This document shows positions 1 to 5,180 of a stretch of 9,397 bases of DNA, piece after piece. The stretch lies in assembly GCA_049304015.1 (NCBI GenBank), contig JBAQNS010000014.1, forward strand, positions 1-9,397, in the 5' to 3' direction. Position 1 is the first letter of the stretch; each line of letters starts with the position of its first letter. Under the pieces are notes generated by a model that was not told where the DNA came from, made no database searches, and worked only from the letters and a program-made list of their open reading frames with translations. The position numbers were made by a program, and so were the translations under genes. Origin of the DNA: JAIFWN01 sp049304015. Its GTDB lineage: Bacteria > Patescibacteriota > Minisyncoccia > Phycocordibacterales > Zambryskibacteraceae.

Positions 1-109
1 TCAATTGATTTAAGAAAAGAAGGGTGACGACAAAAATCGAGATACTGATGGAGATGACTATGATTTCTCTAGGACGTAATACAGAATATTTGAAAAGTTG
101 CTTCCACAT
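1..109 (-). CDS. Partial membrane protein of unknown function, N-terminus only
   Basis: An open frame on the minus strand starts with ATG at 109 and stays open to base 1, giving 36 codons before the window ends. The predicted start is MWKQLFKYSVLRPREI: a basic N-terminus (Lys3, Lys7, Arg12, Arg14) followed at about residues 16-33 by an uninterrupted hydrophobic stretch rich in Ile, Val, Leu and Phe. This fits a first transmembrane helix with the N-terminus in the cytoplasm by the positive-inside rule. A minus-strand promoter with 17-base spacing lies at 139-167, which supports the frame. The gene diverges from the RRM gene. With so little sequence no family can be named; an anchored secretion, pilus or sugar-transfer protein would all look like this. 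The frame is short enough that chance is possible. Confidence 0.5.
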   Translation of the reverse strand, partial: MWKQLFKYSVLRPREIIVISISISIFVVTLLFLNQL

Positions 110-138
110 ACTCTCTTAATGCTAATACACAATTCACT

Positions 139-167
139 ATTAAACAATCTGAAAAGATGCTTAACAA
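139..167 (-). promoter_or_regulatory. Minus-strand sigma-70-type promoter for the left-edge gene
   Basis: Read on the minus strand, TTGTTA (plus-strand 162-167) and TTTAAT (139-144) are separated by exactly 17 bases (145-161). They match the -35 and -10 consensus at 4 and 5 of 6 positions. Transcription would begin near 132, leaving a leader of about 23 bases before the ATG at 109. There is only a weak purine run (AAGAGAG) before that start. Confidence 0.4.
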
Positions 168-172
168 AGCCA

Positions 173-191
173 TTATCAACAGTTTTCCACA
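173..191 (+). promoter_or_regulatory. Two tandem near-consensus DnaA-box-like 9-mers
   Basis: TTATCAACA (173-181) and TTTTCCACA (183-191) each differ at one base from the DnaA box TTATCCACA. They lie in the same orientation with starts 10 bases apart, so on the same face of the helix. They sit between the divergent promoters and end 5 bases before the -35 box of the RRM gene promoter. DnaA binding is an inference; the A/T-rich sequence raises the chance of near matches. Confidence 0.3.
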
Positions 192-196
192 TATAG

Positions 197-225
197 TTGA
201 CAAATGACTAAAAAAGGTATATGAT
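197..225 (+). promoter_or_regulatory. Sigma-70-type promoter of the RRM gene
   Basis: A perfect TTGACA (197-202) and TATGAT (220-225, 5 of 6) are separated by 17 bases. This is the best housekeeping promoter match in the window. Transcription would start at about 231-233, leaving a leader of about 108 bases before the ATG at 341. That is unusually long here, where several other genes look leaderless. Confidence 0.7.
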
Positions 226-231
226 GGAGTG

Positions 232-328
232 TATGTAAGTTTCTCGTTCTATGCTTCTTAGGTTAATCCGAAGGGTGTGAGAGAGAAAAGTCCAGCGCTT
301 ACATAATTAATTTAAAGGCTGGCAAATT
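232..328 (+). promoter_or_regulatory. Structured 5' leader RNA of the RRM gene, possible pseudoknot
   Basis: The predicted transcript begins at one strand of a perfect 8-bp helix, TATGTAAG (232-239) with CTTACATA (298-305). This stacks directly on a 6-bp helix, TTTCTC (240-245) with GAGAAA (283-288). Inside lies a small hairpin, CTTC (254-257) with GAAG (270-273), extended by GG (261-262) with CC (268-269). The bulge 289-297 contains CCAGC (292-296), exactly complementary to GCTGG (318-322) downstream. GCTGG could itself be shown in the loop of an AATTT/AAATT hairpin (309-313 with 324-328). The pairing complementarity is seen in the sequence; folding and regulation are inferred. I could not match it to a named riboswitch. 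It could control translation of the RRM protein by temperature, by a ligand or by autoregulation. Confidence 0.4.
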
Positions 329-340
329 TGAAAGAAGAAT

Positions 341-625
341 ATGCCTACAAAGCTATACGTCGGAGGAATCCCTTATACAACTACTGAAGCAGCACTTCGC
401 GATTCATTCGCAAAGGCAGGAACAGTAGTTTCAGCAGCGATTATCATCGACCGTATGACTGGCAGAAGCAAAGGTTTCGGTTTCGTCGAAATGGCGGATC
501 AAAACGGTGCTGATGCAGCTATCAACATGTGGAACGGACAAGACTTCGAAGGAAGAAAACTTACCGTAAACATCGCTCGTCCTCTAGAGCCTCGTGCTCC
601 TAGAGACAGTCGACGTCCTATGTAA
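341..625 (+). CDS. Small single-RRM RNA-binding protein
   Basis: This 94-residue protein is almost entirely one RNA recognition motif of the bacterial glycine-rich/Rbp type, which binds single-stranded RNA in the cytoplasm. RNP2 is LYVGGI at residues 5-10, with Tyr6 as stacking aromatic. RNP1 is KGFGFVEM at 44-51, with Phe46 and Phe48 on the RNA-binding face. The final beta strand is RKLTVNIARP (72-81), followed by a short Arg/Pro-rich tail ending at residue 94, without the Gly-rich tail of many homologues. The start is supported by the family's usual length; only a weak purine run (GAAAGAAGA) precedes it. Codon choice leans to C-ending Ile, Phe and Asp codons, unlike the AT-rich gene that follows, suggesting high expression. 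It is monocistronic: own promoter, long structured leader and strong terminator. In cyanobacteria such proteins are often cold-induced; that role here is inference. Confidence 0.93.
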   Translation: MPTKLYVGGIPYTTTEAALRDSFAKAGTVVSAAIIIDRMTGRSKGFGFVEMADQNGADAAINMWNGQDFEGRKLTVNIARPLEPRAPRDSRRPM

Positions 626-656
626 TGCTTGAGTGGGTCGCAAGGCTCACACACGT

Positions 657-690
657 TAATCAAAAACTCCCTTCGGGGAGTTTTTGATTA
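657..690 (+). terminator. Strong intrinsic terminator with UUCG tetraloop
   Basis: A perfect 15-bp inverted repeat (657-671 with 676-690) closes on TTCG (672-675), the very stable UUCG loop next to a C-C-C/G-G-G stem end. The A run in the left arm and T run in the right arm lie within the stem, so it may work in both directions. It follows the RRM stop by about 30 bases and ends 8 bases before the next -10 box, insulating the two genes. Confidence 0.9.
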
Positions 691-698
691 TATGAATG

Positions 699-704
699 TA
701 TAAT
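699..704 (+). promoter_or_regulatory. -10 box giving a leaderless DUF192 mRNA
   Basis: A perfect TATAAT ends 7 bases before the A of the ATG at 711, so the expected +1 is the first base of the start codon. No clear -35 is visible because that position falls in the upstream terminator hairpin. TG lies directly before the box, one base off the extended -10 position. This placement is the main reason for preferring the ATG at 711 over the in-frame ATG at 696, which lies upstream of the predicted transcript. Confidence 0.55.
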
Positions 705-710
705 AATCAT

Positions 711-1181
711 ATGAATTTCAAGAAAAAAACTTTTTTCCTATTTGGTGCTTTAATTTTACTCATCATAAGCATTTGGTTTTTACCTTATCATTGCAACTCA
801 ACTTCATGTTTAGTTAAAAATATTCAAGCAAAGACTGTTTTATTGAAAAATATTTCTATAAATGTAACCGTAGCTAACACTTCTGCTGAAAGGGAACTCG
901 GACTTAGCGGTAGAGATGGGTTAAAAAGTAGCGAGGGCATGCTTTTTGTTTTTGATAGATCAGATTTGTATGGATTTTGGATGAAAGATATGAAATTCTC
1001 CATAGACATAGTTTGGATAGAAAATAATAAGGTTGTTTTTATAGAAAAGAATGTGTTGCCGGGTACTTACCCAACAGTTTTTTACCCCAAGGATAAGGCT
1101 AATATAGTCCTCGAGCTGCCTAGTGGGTTTTGCGACGCGAAGCAGATTTCGGTCGGTGATTCCTTCATCTTGAATCCATAA
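711..1181 (+). CDS. Membrane-anchored DUF192 family protein
   Basis: From the ATG at 711 the protein has 156 residues; an upstream in-frame ATG at 696 would add five. A basic MNFKKK start and a hydrophobic helix at about residues 7-24 form an uncleaved signal anchor, so the rest probably faces outside. Residues about 50-155 carry DUF192 (PF02643) hallmarks: RELGLSGRDGL (61-71, family pattern R..GL..R..L), GMLFVF (76-81), FWMKDMKFSIDIVWI (89-103, pattern FWMK....LDI..I), a Pro-containing turn near 120-126, and VLELPSG (133-139) before VGD (148-150). The family is a small beta-rich fold whose biochemical role is not established, so none is given. Cys28 and Cys33 follow the helix. A strong terminator precedes the gene and no convincing one follows. 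It appears to be a single-gene unit. Confidence 0.88.
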   Translation: MNFKKKTFFLFGALILLIISIWFLPYHCNSTSCLVKNIQAKTVLLKNISINVTVANTSAERELGLSGRDGLKSSEGMLFVFDRSDLYGFWMKDMKFSIDIVWIENNKVVFIEKNVLPGTYPTVFYPKDKANIVLELPSGFCDAKQISVGDSFILNP

Positions 1182-1280
1182 ATTTTTGGAAATTTACCCG
1201 TTTTTGACCTTTAGTTTACTCCTATTTTAAGGGACATCTTTACAGTGGAGGGTTTTTATTTTTTGAGAAAAAAGAAATGG

Positions 1281-1289
1281 TTATCCACA
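1281..1289 (+). promoter_or_regulatory. Perfect DnaA box upstream of ribonucleotide reductase
   Basis: TTATCCACA matches the consensus DnaA box exactly and lies 74 bases before the start codon of the class II ribonucleotide reductase, in the 182-base gap after the DUF192 gene. In Escherichia coli DnaA binds upstream of nrdAB and modulates its transcription, so the location makes biological sense. DnaA binding here is inferred. The rest of the gap is A/T-rich; no NrdR-box pair or cobalamin riboswitch was recognised in it. Confidence 0.5.
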
Positions 1290-1311
1290 GTTTTTTGTCG
1301 TCAATTTTTCA

Positions 1312-1357
1312 TACAATAGGCACTAAGTCGGTTATTTTATAAAACGAACATAACAAT
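1312..1357 (+). promoter_or_regulatory. Candidate promoter elements for ribonucleotide reductase
   Basis: Two alternatives are visible. AACAAT (1352-1357, 4 of 6) ends 7 bases before the A of the ATG at 1364 and would give a leaderless mRNA, the same geometry as the DUF192 and GAPDH genes. TACAAT (1312-1317, 5 of 6) would start transcription near 1324 with a leader of about 40 bases; the only upstream partner is a T run (1291-1296), at a short spacing. No Shine-Dalgarno sequence precedes the ATG, which mildly favours the leaderless option. Confidence 0.35.
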
Positions 1358-1363
1358 TAATTC

Positions 1364-3691
1364 ATGGCAAAGTCAATAAAGAAGAAAGAAGCTGAAAGAG
1401 ATACAGAAAAGAAGACGAAAAAACTTTTGATTACTCAAGTTCAAAAGAGAAACGGATTAATTGTGCCATTCGACATAGACAGAATTGCCTCGGCGGTGAA
1501 CAAAGCCATGATTGCCACCGGTGAAGGCTCTCCAGAAGAAGCAGAGATGATTGCCAACCAAGTTTATGCGGATATTGTTCGTATTTCTAAGAAATTTCCT
1601 GGTTTTATCCCTACTGTAGAAGGAGTTCAGAATTCAGTAGAGAAAGAACTTATGCTTTCTGAATACATTGCTACTGCGAAAGGTTATATTCTTTATAGAG
1701 AGAAACGTTCAGCACTCAGATACAAAGGAGTGGAAGTGCCAGAGAAAGTTAGAAAACTTGCAGAAGAAAGCAAATCTTATTTTAAAAACTCTCTTGGAGA
1801 ATTTGTTTACTATAGAACTTACTCAAGATGGATTGCAGAAGAAAACCGCAGAGAGACTTGGATAGAAACAGTTAATAGATATGTAGATTTCATGAGAGAA
1901 AACCTTGGAAACAAATTAAAACCAAGTGAGTATGCAGAAGTTAGAGAATCAATACTTAGACAAGAAGCAATGCCTTCAATGCGCTTGCTACAATTCGCAG
2001 GTAAAGCTGCTCGTGCTACAAATGTTTGCGCCTATAATTGTTCGTTCATTGCACCGACGAAGTGGCAAGACTTTGCAGAAGTAATGTATATCTCTATGTG
2101 TGGTACTGGTGCTGGTTGGGCAGTCCAAAGTGAGAACATTCAACAACTTCCACAAATAAAAAAACAAACAGGCAAGATATTGCCAACATATGTTATCCCT
2201 GATTCCAAAGAAGGTTGGTGTGATGCACTCGCTCATGGATTAAAAACTTGGGCAGATGGCAATGATGTTATTTTTGATTTCTCATTGCTTCGTCCAGCTG
2301 GAGCAAGACTCGCAACTATGGGGGGAAAATCTTCTGGTCCAGAACCTCTTAGACAATTGCTGAGCTTTAGCCGAACCAAAATATTAGCTAGACAAGGTAG
2401 GAGACTCGCTAACATTGATGCTCACGACATCCTCTGTATGATAGGACAAATTGTAGTCTCTGGAGGAGTGAGGAGGAGCGCCATGATTTCACTTTCTGAC
2501 CTTTATGACAACGAAATTCGTGATGCTAAAAAGGGTCAATTTTGGAATACTGACCCACAGAGAATGCTCGCCAATAACTCTGCAGTCTATGACAGCAAAC
2601 CATCTTCTACAGAATTCCTAGAGGAATGGATTGCTCTTATGAAGTCTGGTTCTGGAGAGAGAGGGATATTTAATGCAGGGAGCCTCATCAAAACTTTACC
2701 TGCTCGACGCATCGCTCAGTTTGATGGTGGGGAACTTCCTCAATGGGGCACAAATCCATGTGGAGAAATTATTCTTCAATCCAAGCAATTTTGTAACCTT
2801 TCAGAGGTAGTAGCCCGTTCTAATGATGATGAAGAATCACTTATGAGGAAGATCAGAGTAGCTACTATTATAGGTACCTATCAATCAACTCTCACATACT
2901 TCCCATATCTTTCTAAAGAATGGAAACAAAATTGTGAAGCAGAGAGACTCCTTGGAGTCTCTATCACTGGTCAATGGGATTCTCCAAAAGTTCGTGAACC
3001 AAAAATGCTTGAGAAACTCCGCAAGGAAAGTATTCGAGTAAACAAAATATTTGCAAAGAGATTTGGTATTAATGAATCAACATGTATCACTTGTACAAAA
3101 CCATCTGGTAATCTCTCTCAAACAGTTGACTGTTCATCTGGTATGCATCCAAGGTTTGCCCCTTATTATATTCGCCGAGTGCGAATTGCTTCTACAGACG
3201 CACTCTTCAAAATGCTTCGAGACCAAGGAGTACCTTACGCACCAGAAGTTGGACAATCTATGGATAGTGCCACTACATATGTCATTGATTTCCCTGTGAA
3301 GGCTCCGGGAGGTTCAGTCTTCAAGAAAGATCAAACAGCTATTGAGCAACTTGAATATTGGAAGAATGTAAAAGTTAATTTCACTGAACACAATCCGTCG
3401 GTTACTATCTCCATCGGAGAAGATGAATGGATTATTGTGGCCAATTGGTTGTATGAGAATTGGGATATCATCGGAGGACTCTCGTTTCTCCCAAGAGATA
3501 ACCATGTTTATCAGCTTGCCCCTTATGAAGAAATTGATGAGAAAAGATATAAAGAGCTTGTTGGAAGATTCGAAGGTATAGATTTCTCCAAGATTATGAC
3601 TTATGAGATGAATGATGAGACAGAACTTAAAAAAGAGCTTGCTTGTGCTGGCGGAGTGTGTGAAATAGAGGAAATCCCCACAGTAAAATAG
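1364..3691 (+). CDS. nrdJ: Adenosylcobalamin-dependent (class II) ribonucleotide reductase, RTPR type, with ATP cone
   Basis: This 775-residue enzyme reduces ribonucleotides to deoxyribonucleotides using a thiyl radical made with adenosylcobalamin. After a Lys/Glu-rich leader, residues about 22-120 form an ATP cone, the overall activity switch. The barrel follows: NVCAYNCSF (220-228), GTGAGW (247-252), GGVRRSA (367-373), then NPCGEI (464-469) with Asn464, thiyl Cys466 and Glu468. Cys477 lies 11 residues after Cys466, the same spacing as Cys408-Cys419 of Lactobacillus leichmannii RTPR, and Cys226 is the likely redox partner. CAGGVC (761-766) matches the C-terminal shuttle pair of RTPR. The family link rests on the RRETW segment (162-166), these spacings and that tail. 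No partner subunit or B12 synthesis gene is near, so cofactor would come from elsewhere in the genome or from outside. It ends 14 bases before gap. Confidence 0.92.
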   Translation: MAKSIKKKEAERDTEKKTKKLLITQVQKRNGLIVPFDIDRIASAVNKAMIATGEGSPEEAEMIANQVYADIVRISKKFPGFIPTVEGVQNSVEKELMLSEYIATAKGYILYREKRSALRYKGVEVPEKVRKLAEESKSYFKNSLGEFVYYRTYSRWIAEENRRETWIETVNRYVDFMRENLGNKLKPSEYAEVRESILRQEAMPSMRLLQFAGKAARATNVCAYNCSFIAPTKWQDFAEVMYISMCGTGAGWAVQSENIQQLPQIKKQTGKILPTYVIPDSKEGWCDALAHGLKTWADGNDVIFDFSLLRPAGARLATMGGKSSGPEPLRQLLSFSRTKILARQGRRLANIDAHDILCMIGQIVVSGGVRRSAMISLSDLYDNEIRDAKKGQFWNTDPQRMLANNSAVYDSKPSSTEFLEEWIALMKSGSGERGIFNAGSLIKTLPARRIAQFDGGELPQWGTNPCGEIILQSKQFCNLSEVVARSNDDEESLMRKIRVATIIGTYQSTLTYFPYLSKEWKQNCEAERLLGVSITGQWDSPKVREPKMLEKLRKESIRVNKIFAKRFGINESTCITCTKPSGNLSQTVDCSSGMHPRFAPYYIRRVRIASTDALFKMLRDQGVPYAPEVGQSMDSATTYVIDFPVKAPGGSVFKKDQTAIEQLEYWKNVKVNFTEHNPSVTISIGEDEWIIVANWLYENWDIIGGLSFLPRDNHVYQLAPYEEIDEKRYKELVGRFEGIDFSKIMTYEMNDETELKKELACAGGVCEIEEIPTVK

Positions 3692-3693
3692 GT

Positions 3694-3699
3694 TATAAT
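3694..3699 (+). promoter_or_regulatory. -10 box giving a leaderless operon mRNA
   Basis: A perfect TATAAT occupies most of the 14-base gap between the reductase stop and the GAPDH start. It ends exactly 7 bases before the A of the ATG at 3706, so the predicted +1 is the start codon. AGAAGG lies right against the ATG, too close to act as a normal Shine-Dalgarno. No -35 is seen in the tail of the reductase gene. Confidence 0.55.
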
Positions 3700-3705
3700 A
3701 GAAGG

Positions 3706-4701
3706 ATGAAAAAAATACGAGTAGCCATAAATGGCGCTGGCCGAATTGGTCGAGCATTTTATAAGTTAGCTCAAAAACGACCAGAGTTGGAGGTAGTGGC
3801 TATAAACGACCTCGGAGACAAAGAAAATATTGCCTATCTACTCAAATATGACACTGTCTATGGTCAAAGTGACGTGAGCCTTGATGGTGTTCAATTTGTC
3901 TCTGAAAGGGAAGCTGTTAACTTGCCTTGGAAAGCCTTGAATATAGATGTGGTGGTAGAGTCCACCGGTTTTTATACGACTTATGCTGGTTCAAAGGCTC
4001 ACCTAGATGCTGGGGCCAAACGGGTAGTGGTGACAGCACCAATGAAAGATGAGCCAATCTCTGGAATTGAAGGTGGCACAGTTCTACTTGGTATAAATGA
4101 GGATAAATTTGCCACTTGTCAGATAACTTCCAATGCTTCTTGTACTACTAATGCTGCTTCACCAGTTTTAGCCATACTTGATGAAGCACTTGGAGTAGAG
4201 AAAGCAATTCTTAATACTGTGCATTCATATACTGCGAGCCAAGGGATTGTAGATGGTCCAAACAAAAAAGACTATAGAGAGGGTAGAGCCGCTGCACAAA
4301 ACATCGTGCCTAGTTCTACAGGTGCAGCTATTGCAGTAGGCAAGGCGCTCACTCAACTTGATGGTAAGTTTGATGGTATATCTATAAGAGTGCCTTCGGT
4401 TATTGGATCCATTGCAGATATAACATTTATATCTAAGAGAGATACAACAGTAGAAGAAATAAACAAAATACTTACTGATGCTTCGAAAACAGAAAGGTGG
4501 AAAAATATCTTTGAGGTGACGAGTGAACCAATTGTATCTTCAGATGTGAGGGATTCTGCACACGCCTCTATAGCTGATTTAAACTTCACCCGTGTGGTTG
4601 GAGGCAATTTGGTCAAAGTTTTGGCTTGGTATGACAATGAGATGGGTTATACACATACTCTAGTAGAGCATGTAGTGAAGCTTGGAAGTGCGATAAAATA
4701 A
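3706..4701 (+). CDS. gap: Glyceraldehyde-3-phosphate dehydrogenase, phosphorylating
   Basis: This 331-residue cytoplasmic enzyme converts glyceraldehyde-3-phosphate, phosphate and NAD+ to 1,3-bisphosphoglycerate, and its length is normal for the family. The Rossmann motif is INGAGRIGR (8-16), and Asp35 in INDL (33-36) suggests NAD rather than NADP preference. The catalytic motif SNASCTTN (142-149) holds nucleophile Cys146, and His173 in TVHSYT is its general base. The anion-binding segments SSTGAA (203-208) and RVPS (228-231) and the signature WYDNEMGYT (308-316) are present. It is the first gene of an operon with rpiB, rpe and split transketolase, and its leaderless promoter lies in the gap after the reductase. 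In this operon it would consume the glyceraldehyde-3-phosphate made by transketolase. No disabling change was seen. Confidence 0.97.
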   Translation: MKKIRVAINGAGRIGRAFYKLAQKRPELEVVAINDLGDKENIAYLLKYDTVYGQSDVSLDGVQFVSEREAVNLPWKALNIDVVVESTGFYTTYAGSKAHLDAGAKRVVVTAPMKDEPISGIEGGTVLLGINEDKFATCQITSNASCTTNAASPVLAILDEALGVEKAILNTVHSYTASQGIVDGPNKKDYREGRAAAQNIVPSSTGAAIAVGKALTQLDGKFDGISIRVPSVIGSIADITFISKRDTTVEEINKILTDASKTERWKNIFEVTSEPIVSSDVRDSAHASIADLNFTRVVGGNLVKVLAWYDNEMGYTHTLVEHVVKLGSAIK

Positions 4702-4706
4702 AATAT

Positions 4707-5180
4707 ATGAAAATATTTATAGGCACAGATCATGCAGGCTTTGGACTCAAGGAGAAACTAGTGCCGTTTCTCACTAGTTTGGGATATGAGGTTGTAGACA
4801 TGGGTGCACATGAATATGTAGAAGATGACGATTTTCCAGATTATATTATCCCTGTAGCCAGAGAAGTTTCTATGCACCCCAATGAAGTCAAAGGTATTAT
4901 CCTAGGAGGGACAGGTCAAGGAGAAGCAATGTGTGCTAACAAGTTCAAGAATGTCAGAGCCACTGTCTATTATGGCAACGCTGGCAGTATTGTTGAAGAC
5001 AAGGAATCCATCATTAAATTATCCAAAGAGCATAATAATGCGAATATCCTTTCCCTCGGAGCACGATTCATAACTGAAGATCAGATGACAAATGTGGTCA
5101 AAGAGTGGTTGAGTGCGCCGTTTTCAGGAGACGAACGACATATAAGGAGAATAAGCAAGATGGACAATATTCATGAGTGA
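4707..5180 (+). CDS. rpiB: Ribose-5-phosphate isomerase B, glutamate-base type
   Basis: This 157-residue RpiB/LacAB-family protein interconverts ribose-5-phosphate and ribulose-5-phosphate. IGTDHAGFGLK (5-15) includes Asp8 and His9, and FPDY (43-46) is the second family motif. The active-site loop is GGTGQGEAMCANK (67-79). The enteric enzyme's catalytic Cys in CGTG is Gly67 here, while Glu73 matches the position of the general base reported for the Mycobacterium tuberculosis enzyme. EHNNANILSLGAR (108-120) and the C-terminal DERHIRRI (142-149) also resemble that type. The gene starts 5 bases after the gap stop and overlaps rpe by 8 bases. TAAAAT (4694-4699) before the ATG could be an internal -10. 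The close relatives LacA/LacB act on galactose-6-phosphate, but the neighbours favour the pentose role. The UGA stop supports the standard code. Confidence 0.92.
   Translation: MKIFIGTDHAGFGLKEKLVPFLTSLGYEVVDMGAHEYVEDDDFPDYIIPVAREVSMHPNEVKGIILGGTGQGEAMCANKFKNVRATVYYGNAGSIVEDKESIIKLSKEHNNANILSLGARFITEDQMTNVVKEWLSAPFSGDERHIRRISKMDNIHE

Noticed and set aside
1..27. Plus-strand frame 1 is open for 8 codons and then stops with TGA, as if it were the end of an upstream gene.
   Set aside because: Eight codons carry no family signal, and the minus-strand membrane-protein frame through the same bases is longer and has a promoter.
283..293. GAGAAAAGTCC resembles the conserved GAGGAAAGTCC segment of RNase P RNA.
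   Set aside because: The remaining conserved regions are absent and the RRM coding sequence begins only about 50 bases later, so a full RNase P RNA cannot fit.
110..340. Possible replication origin because of two DnaA-like boxes in an A/T-rich gap.
   Set aside because: Only two imperfect boxes, no dnaA, dnaN or gyrase gene nearby, and no clear unwinding element; a promoter region explains it better.
1180..1195. AAATTT-TTGG-AAATTT hairpin overlapping the DUF192 stop codon.
   Set aside because: The stem is only six A-T pairs and no T run follows, so it is not a convincing terminator.
3314..3757. A 147-codon open frame on the minus strand opposite the reductase end and the gap start.
   Set aside because: It lies antisense to two well-supported genes and has no recognisable domain.
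5178..5180. Possible recoding of UGA as Gly, as in some Patescibacteria.
   Set aside because: RpiB has its expected length when UGA stops, reading through it soon meets other stops, and the rpe start overlaps the stop in the usual coupled way.
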